Assembly: GCA_958405585.1 (NCBI GenBank)
Contig: CATYEP010000022.1
Coordinates: 1-18,538, forward strand
Source of the DNA: an uncultured Eubacteriales bacterium
GTDB taxonomy: Bacteria > Bacillota > Clostridia > Christensenellales > Borkfalkiaceae
DNA: 18,538 bases
Direction of reading: 5' to 3'
This document shows, piece by piece, positions 15,722 to 18,538 of this stretch. Position numbers and translations under genes: made by a program. Position 1 is the stretch's first letter; each line of letters opens with the position of its first letter. The notes below the pieces were generated by a model. The model was not told where the DNA came from. It saw nothing but the letters and a program-made list of their open reading frames with translations, and ran no database searches.

Positions 15722-16381
15722 ATGCTCGGAATTATCGTTGCTATGAAAAACGAAGCGGATTGTCTGCTTTCTCAAAGCAAAATCATCAGCCAGTCCAAAC
15801 AATACGGAAAAGATATTTACAGAGCCGAATTTGACGGAACGGAATTTATTCTCGTTCTCTCCGGAGTCGGCAAAGACAATGCAGCTTCCGCCGCTATGCT
15901 CGCCCTCTCTTTAGGTGCCGATACTCTTTTGAATTTCGGAGTGGCAGGAGGTCTGACGCATGACAAAAAAATCGGAATAGTTTTTCAGATATGCAAAGCT
16001 GTCGAAATCGACTTTGATTTAAGCGTTATCAATCATACGCCTGTCGGCACGCACAACGAGCGCAATGACCCGTTTTTTATTCTGCGCCGCAGCAATGCCT
16101 CGCCTTTTTTAAGCGGTACAGTTGCCACCGCAGACTATTTTGCGTGCGGCAACGACGATCAACAGCTTCTCGAAGCGCTCGGCGCCGATATACGCGAAAT
16201 GGAAGGTGCAGCCGTTGCCCACATCGCCTGGAACGCCGACATCCCCTGCTACATGTTCAAAGCAATTTCCGATAACGCAGGCGAAAACAGTCCGAATGAA
16301 TACGCCGTAAACTGCGCTGCGGCTCTCAAAAATCTTTCCGAAAACATGAAAAATATTTTTTCGGAGGCGCTTCATGGATAA
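15722..16381 (+). CDS. mtnN: 5'-methylthioadenosine/S-adenosylhomocysteine nucleosidase
   Basis: Removes adenine from S-adenosylhomocysteine and methylthioadenosine in the cytosol. This clears SAM-derived inhibitors and makes S-ribosylhomocysteine, the substrate of the next gene's enzyme. 219 residues, a little shorter than the usual 230. Family segments are MKNEADCL (Glu11, equivalent to E. coli Glu12), LSGVGKDNAA (46-55), NFGVAGGL (71-78), ATADYF, REMEGAAVAH (158-167, Glu161 contacts ribose) and AISDNAG (181-187, Asp184 the catalytic acid). Start ATG 15722 follows AGGAG at nine bases. The gene end overlaps the luxS start by eight bases. Confidence 0.96.
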   Translation: MLGIIVAMKNEADCLLSQSKIISQSKQYGKDIYRAEFDGTEFILVLSGVGKDNAASAAMLALSLGADTLLNFGVAGGLTHDKKIGIVFQICKAVEIDFDLSVINHTPVGTHNERNDPFFILRRSNASPFLSGTVATADYFACGNDDQQLLEALGADIREMEGAAVAHIAWNADIPCYMFKAISDNAGENSPNEYAVNCAAALKNLSENMKNIFSEALHG

Positions 16382-16850
16382 AATTCCGTCATTTCAAAAA
16401 AATCATAACGTTTTAATGCCCGGTATGTACTTTTCCACATTGCTGCAAAATGTGGCTACGTTCGATCTTCGTTTTAAAAAACCGAACGAAGGAGATTATC
16501 TCTCGCCCGCTGCCATGCATACGATCGAGCATTTGCTTGCTACGGCTCTCCGCAACGGCGAAAATAAGGAGAATATTATCTATTTCGGCCCTATGGGCTG
16601 CCGCACGGGTTTTTACCTTCTGACCGTTCATACCGATTTCCCTACGGCACTTTCTTGTCTGAAAAATGCTGTCCATACGGCGCTTGCAATGGAAACTGTA
16701 CCGGGATCAAAAAAAATCGAGTGCGGCAATTACCGCAGTCATGATCTTGCCGGAGCAAAAAAAGAGCTGACGGCTTACCTGAAAATTCTTGATTCGATTT
16801 CTGCAGAACAAATCAGTCACGAACAAAATAAATTTGAGGACGCAAAATGA
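16374..16850 (+). CDS. luxS: S-ribosylhomocysteine lyase (LuxS)
   Basis: Splits S-ribosylhomocysteine into homocysteine and DPD, the precursor of the signal AI-2. 158 residues, the normal size. The metal-binding motif is HTIEH (His49, Glu52 as general base, His53). GPMGCRTGFY carries the catalytic Cys76, and ECGNYRSHDL carries the third metal ligand Cys117. CGGAGG lies six bases before the start, inside mtnN, and the first eight bases ATGGATAA overlap the mtnN end. The adjacent order mtnN then luxS follows the reaction order. The ung start overlaps its stop (ATGA). Confidence 0.97.
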   Translation: MDKIPSFQKNHNVLMPGMYFSTLLQNVATFDLRFKKPNEGDYLSPAAMHTIEHLLATALRNGENKENIIYFGPMGCRTGFYLLTVHTDFPTALSCLKNAVHTALAMETVPGSKKIECGNYRSHDLAGAKKELTAYLKILDSISAEQISHEQNKFEDAK

Positions 16851-17518
16851 TTCAACTTGGTGGAGGTTGGGACGAGGCACTCGCCCCTTTGTTTTCCGAC
16901 GAACATTATAAAAAAATTCGCGCATTTTTAAAAGAAGAATACTCACACCATATCGTTTATCCCGATATGTACGATATTTTCAACTGCTTCAAATTTACTC
17001 CTTTGGACAATGTGAAAGTCGTTATTTTAGGGCAGGATCCCTATCACAACGAAGGGCAGGCACACGGACTGTGTTTCTCCGTTCAGGACGGCATAGAACC
17101 GCCTCCTTCCCTCGTCAACATTTACAAGGAACTTCACGACGATCTCGGATGTCCGATCCCGCACTCCGGAAATCTCACCAAATGGGCAAAACAGGGAGTT
17201 CTGCTTCTGAACACCGCCTTGACGGTACGCGCTCATATGGCAAATTCCCATAAAAACTGCGGCTGGACTTGGTTTACGGACAGTGTGATCACCCTCATCT
17301 CTGAAAAAAAAGAACACGTCGTATTTATCCTTTGGGGCGGCAATGCACGCTCGAAAAAGCCCCTGATCGACCAGTCAAAACACTTTGTTCTCGAATGCGC
17401 TCACCCTTCCCCCCTGTCCGCATACAACGGATTTTTCGGCTGCAGGCATTTTTCCAAAACCAACAATTACCTCATCAGCCACGGGATCTCACCCGTTGAC
17501 TGGGATCTGACAAAATAA
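16847..17518 (+). CDS. ung: Uracil-DNA glycosylase, family 1
   Basis: Excises uracil from DNA to start base excision repair. 223 residues, the normal length. The water-activating loop is GQDPYH (62-67, Asp64). The segments GQAHGLCFSV and PPSLVNIYKEL, the uracil-recognition strand LLLNTALTV, and the Leu-intercalation loop HPSPLS (186-191, His186) are all intact. The four-base ATGA overlap with luxS and a GAGGA seven bases upstream indicate co-translation. No functional link to methionine recycling is implied beyond sharing the transcript. Confidence 0.97.
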   Translation: MIQLGGGWDEALAPLFSDEHYKKIRAFLKEEYSHHIVYPDMYDIFNCFKFTPLDNVKVVILGQDPYHNEGQAHGLCFSVQDGIEPPPSLVNIYKELHDDLGCPIPHSGNLTKWAKQGVLLLNTALTVRAHMANSHKNCGWTWFTDSVITLISEKKEHVVFILWGGNARSKKPLIDQSKHFVLECAHPSPLSAYNGFFGCRHFSKTNNYLISHGISPVDWDLTK

Positions 17519-17555
17519 ATCTTATCGGCGGCGTTATCCGCCTCACGAGGCTTCT

Positions 17556-18538
17556 ATGAAATATATTGTCGTACTCGGCGACGGAATGGCAGACTATCCC
17601 ATCTCCGAACTGAAAAATAAAACACCATTACAGGCTGCAAACAAGCCGACCATCGATTCTTTGGCAAAACACGCGGATATCGGGCTTTGCCAAACTGTTC
17701 CCGAAGGTTTTAAACCGGGCAGTGACGTAGCAAATCTTTCCGTGATGGGCTATGACCCGCATGAGTGTTACACCGGTCGCTCTCCGCTGGAAGCTGTATC
17801 CATCGGCATCGATCTCAAAGACACGGATGTAACGCTTCGCTGCAATCTTGTGACTCTCTCCGACGAGGATAACTACGAAGATAAACGCATGCTCGATTAC
17901 AGTGCCGGCGAGATAAGCACCGCGGAAGCAAAAGAATTGACAACATTCCTGAAAAAACATTTCGACAACGAAAAATTTACTTTGTACGCAGGCGTAAGCT
18001 ACAGACATTGTCTGGTTGCCGATCACGGCAGAACGGGACATGAACTTACCCCGCCGCATGATATCACAGGCAAACCTGTCAAGGGACACCTTCCGCAAGG
18101 CCCCGACGCAAAATTGTACCTGGAAATGATGAAGCGCTCCGCGGAACTTTTAAAAAACCATCCCGTAAACAAAGCGCGCATCGCCGCAGGAAAAAATCCG
18201 GCCAATTCCGTATGGTTCTGGGGCGAGGGAACTAAACCGAAACTTGCAAACTTTGAACAGAAATTCGGCAAAAAAGGTGCCGTCATCTCCGCTGTGGATC
18301 TCGTAAAAGGTATCGGTATACTTGCCGGCATGAAAATAATTGACGTTCCGGGCGCTACCGGAAACTACGATACAAACTTCGCAGGCAAAGCGCAGGCCGC
18401 TTTGAATGAGCTTTACCGAGGAACAGATTTCGTCTACATTCATATGGAAGCCCCCGACGAATGCGGACATCAGGGCGACGTTGCACACAAAATTTATTCC
18501 ATCGAACAGATCAGCGAAACAGTCGTAAAACACCTTGT
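17556..18538 (+). CDS. apgM: ApgM-type cofactor-independent phosphoglycerate mutase or proposed homoserine kinase (partial, 3' end off window)
   Basis: 327 codons are visible of about 400 in the family. It belongs to the alkaline phosphatase superfamily: LGDGMADYP at 7-15 (metal-binding Asp9) and GSDVANLSVMGYDP (55-68, Ser56 the likely phosphorylated nucleophile). YTGRSPLEA follows, then the metal-ligand segment MEAPDECGHQGD near the window end. Bacterial members of this branch are annotated either as 2,3-bisphosphoglycerate-independent phosphoglycerate mutase or, in genomes lacking ThrB, as a proposed homoserine kinase. The sequence does not decide. Start ATG 17556 has GAGG five bases upstream. 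The 37-base gap after ung holds only a small GGCGG/CCGCC hairpin without a T-run, so it probably stays in the same operon. Confidence 0.9.
   Translation, partial: MKYIVVLGDGMADYPISELKNKTPLQAANKPTIDSLAKHADIGLCQTVPEGFKPGSDVANLSVMGYDPHECYTGRSPLEAVSIGIDLKDTDVTLRCNLVTLSDEDNYEDKRMLDYSAGEISTAEAKELTTFLKKHFDNEKFTLYAGVSYRHCLVADHGRTGHELTPPHDITGKPVKGHLPQGPDAKLYLEMMKRSAELLKNHPVNKARIAAGKNPANSVWFWGEGTKPKLANFEQKFGKKGAVISAVDLVKGIGILAGMKIIDVPGATGNYDTNFAGKAQAALNELYRGTDFVYIHMEAPDECGHQGDVAHKIYSIEQISETVVKHL

Noticed and set aside
1..18538. CRISPR array, insertion sequence, prophage or defence island
   Set aside because: No regular direct repeats with spacers, no transposase or integrase, no tRNA-linked attachment site and no known defence genes seen.

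Overview
The window is about 18.5 kb of a mid-GC Clostridia-like (Bacillota) chromosome. The evidence is an Rnf operon in the clostridial order C-D-G-E-A-B, strong AGGAGG-type ribosome binding sites, sigma-A promoters, rho-independent terminators, and LuxS, ApgM and split TauE proteins of Bacillota type. The large surface lipoprotein and the overall style suggest an uncultured gut lineage, perhaps Christensenellales. That placement is inference and cannot be settled from this sequence alone.

Left part (1-8900), minus strand. Reading leftward there are two half-size TauE/SafE permease genes, a clear promoter, then a tightly packed operon rnfC-rnfD-rnfG-rnfE-rnfA-rnfB plus a HAD phosphatase, ended by a terminator. 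Next is a Ppx/GppA phosphatase with its own promoter, which runs off the left edge. Rnf is the membrane ferredoxin:NAD+ oxidoreductase that pumps Na+ or H+. The most unusual feature is rnfD: it encodes about 605 residues instead of the usual 310-350. The extra C-terminus reads as two tandem FMN_bind-like repeats. One has a good flavinylation motif and the other a degenerate one.

Middle (8900-13222). A stand-alone plus-strand gene with its own promoter and terminator encodes a 1238-residue lipoprotein. It has three diverged carbohydrate-binding-like beta-sandwich modules, a C-terminal membrane helix and a basic-then-acidic tail. It is followed by about 320 bases without a convincing gene, holding a 16-bp palindrome inside CCGAT-type repeats, and then a strong bidirectional terminator.

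Right part (13223-18538). A minus-strand pair (DEDDh exonuclease with a BRCT-like C-terminus, then an RsmF-type rRNA m5C methyltransferase) diverges from a plus-strand operon mtnN-luxS-ung-apgM. MtnN and LuxS act in sequence to turn S-adenosylhomocysteine into homocysteine and DPD, the AI-2 precursor. Ung is a DNA repair enzyme. ApgM-type protein (cut by the right edge) is either a phosphoglycerate mutase or a proposed homoserine kinase. Many junctions overlap by 1-8 bases, which indicates translational coupling. Three of them use the identical 8-base overlap ATGGATAA.
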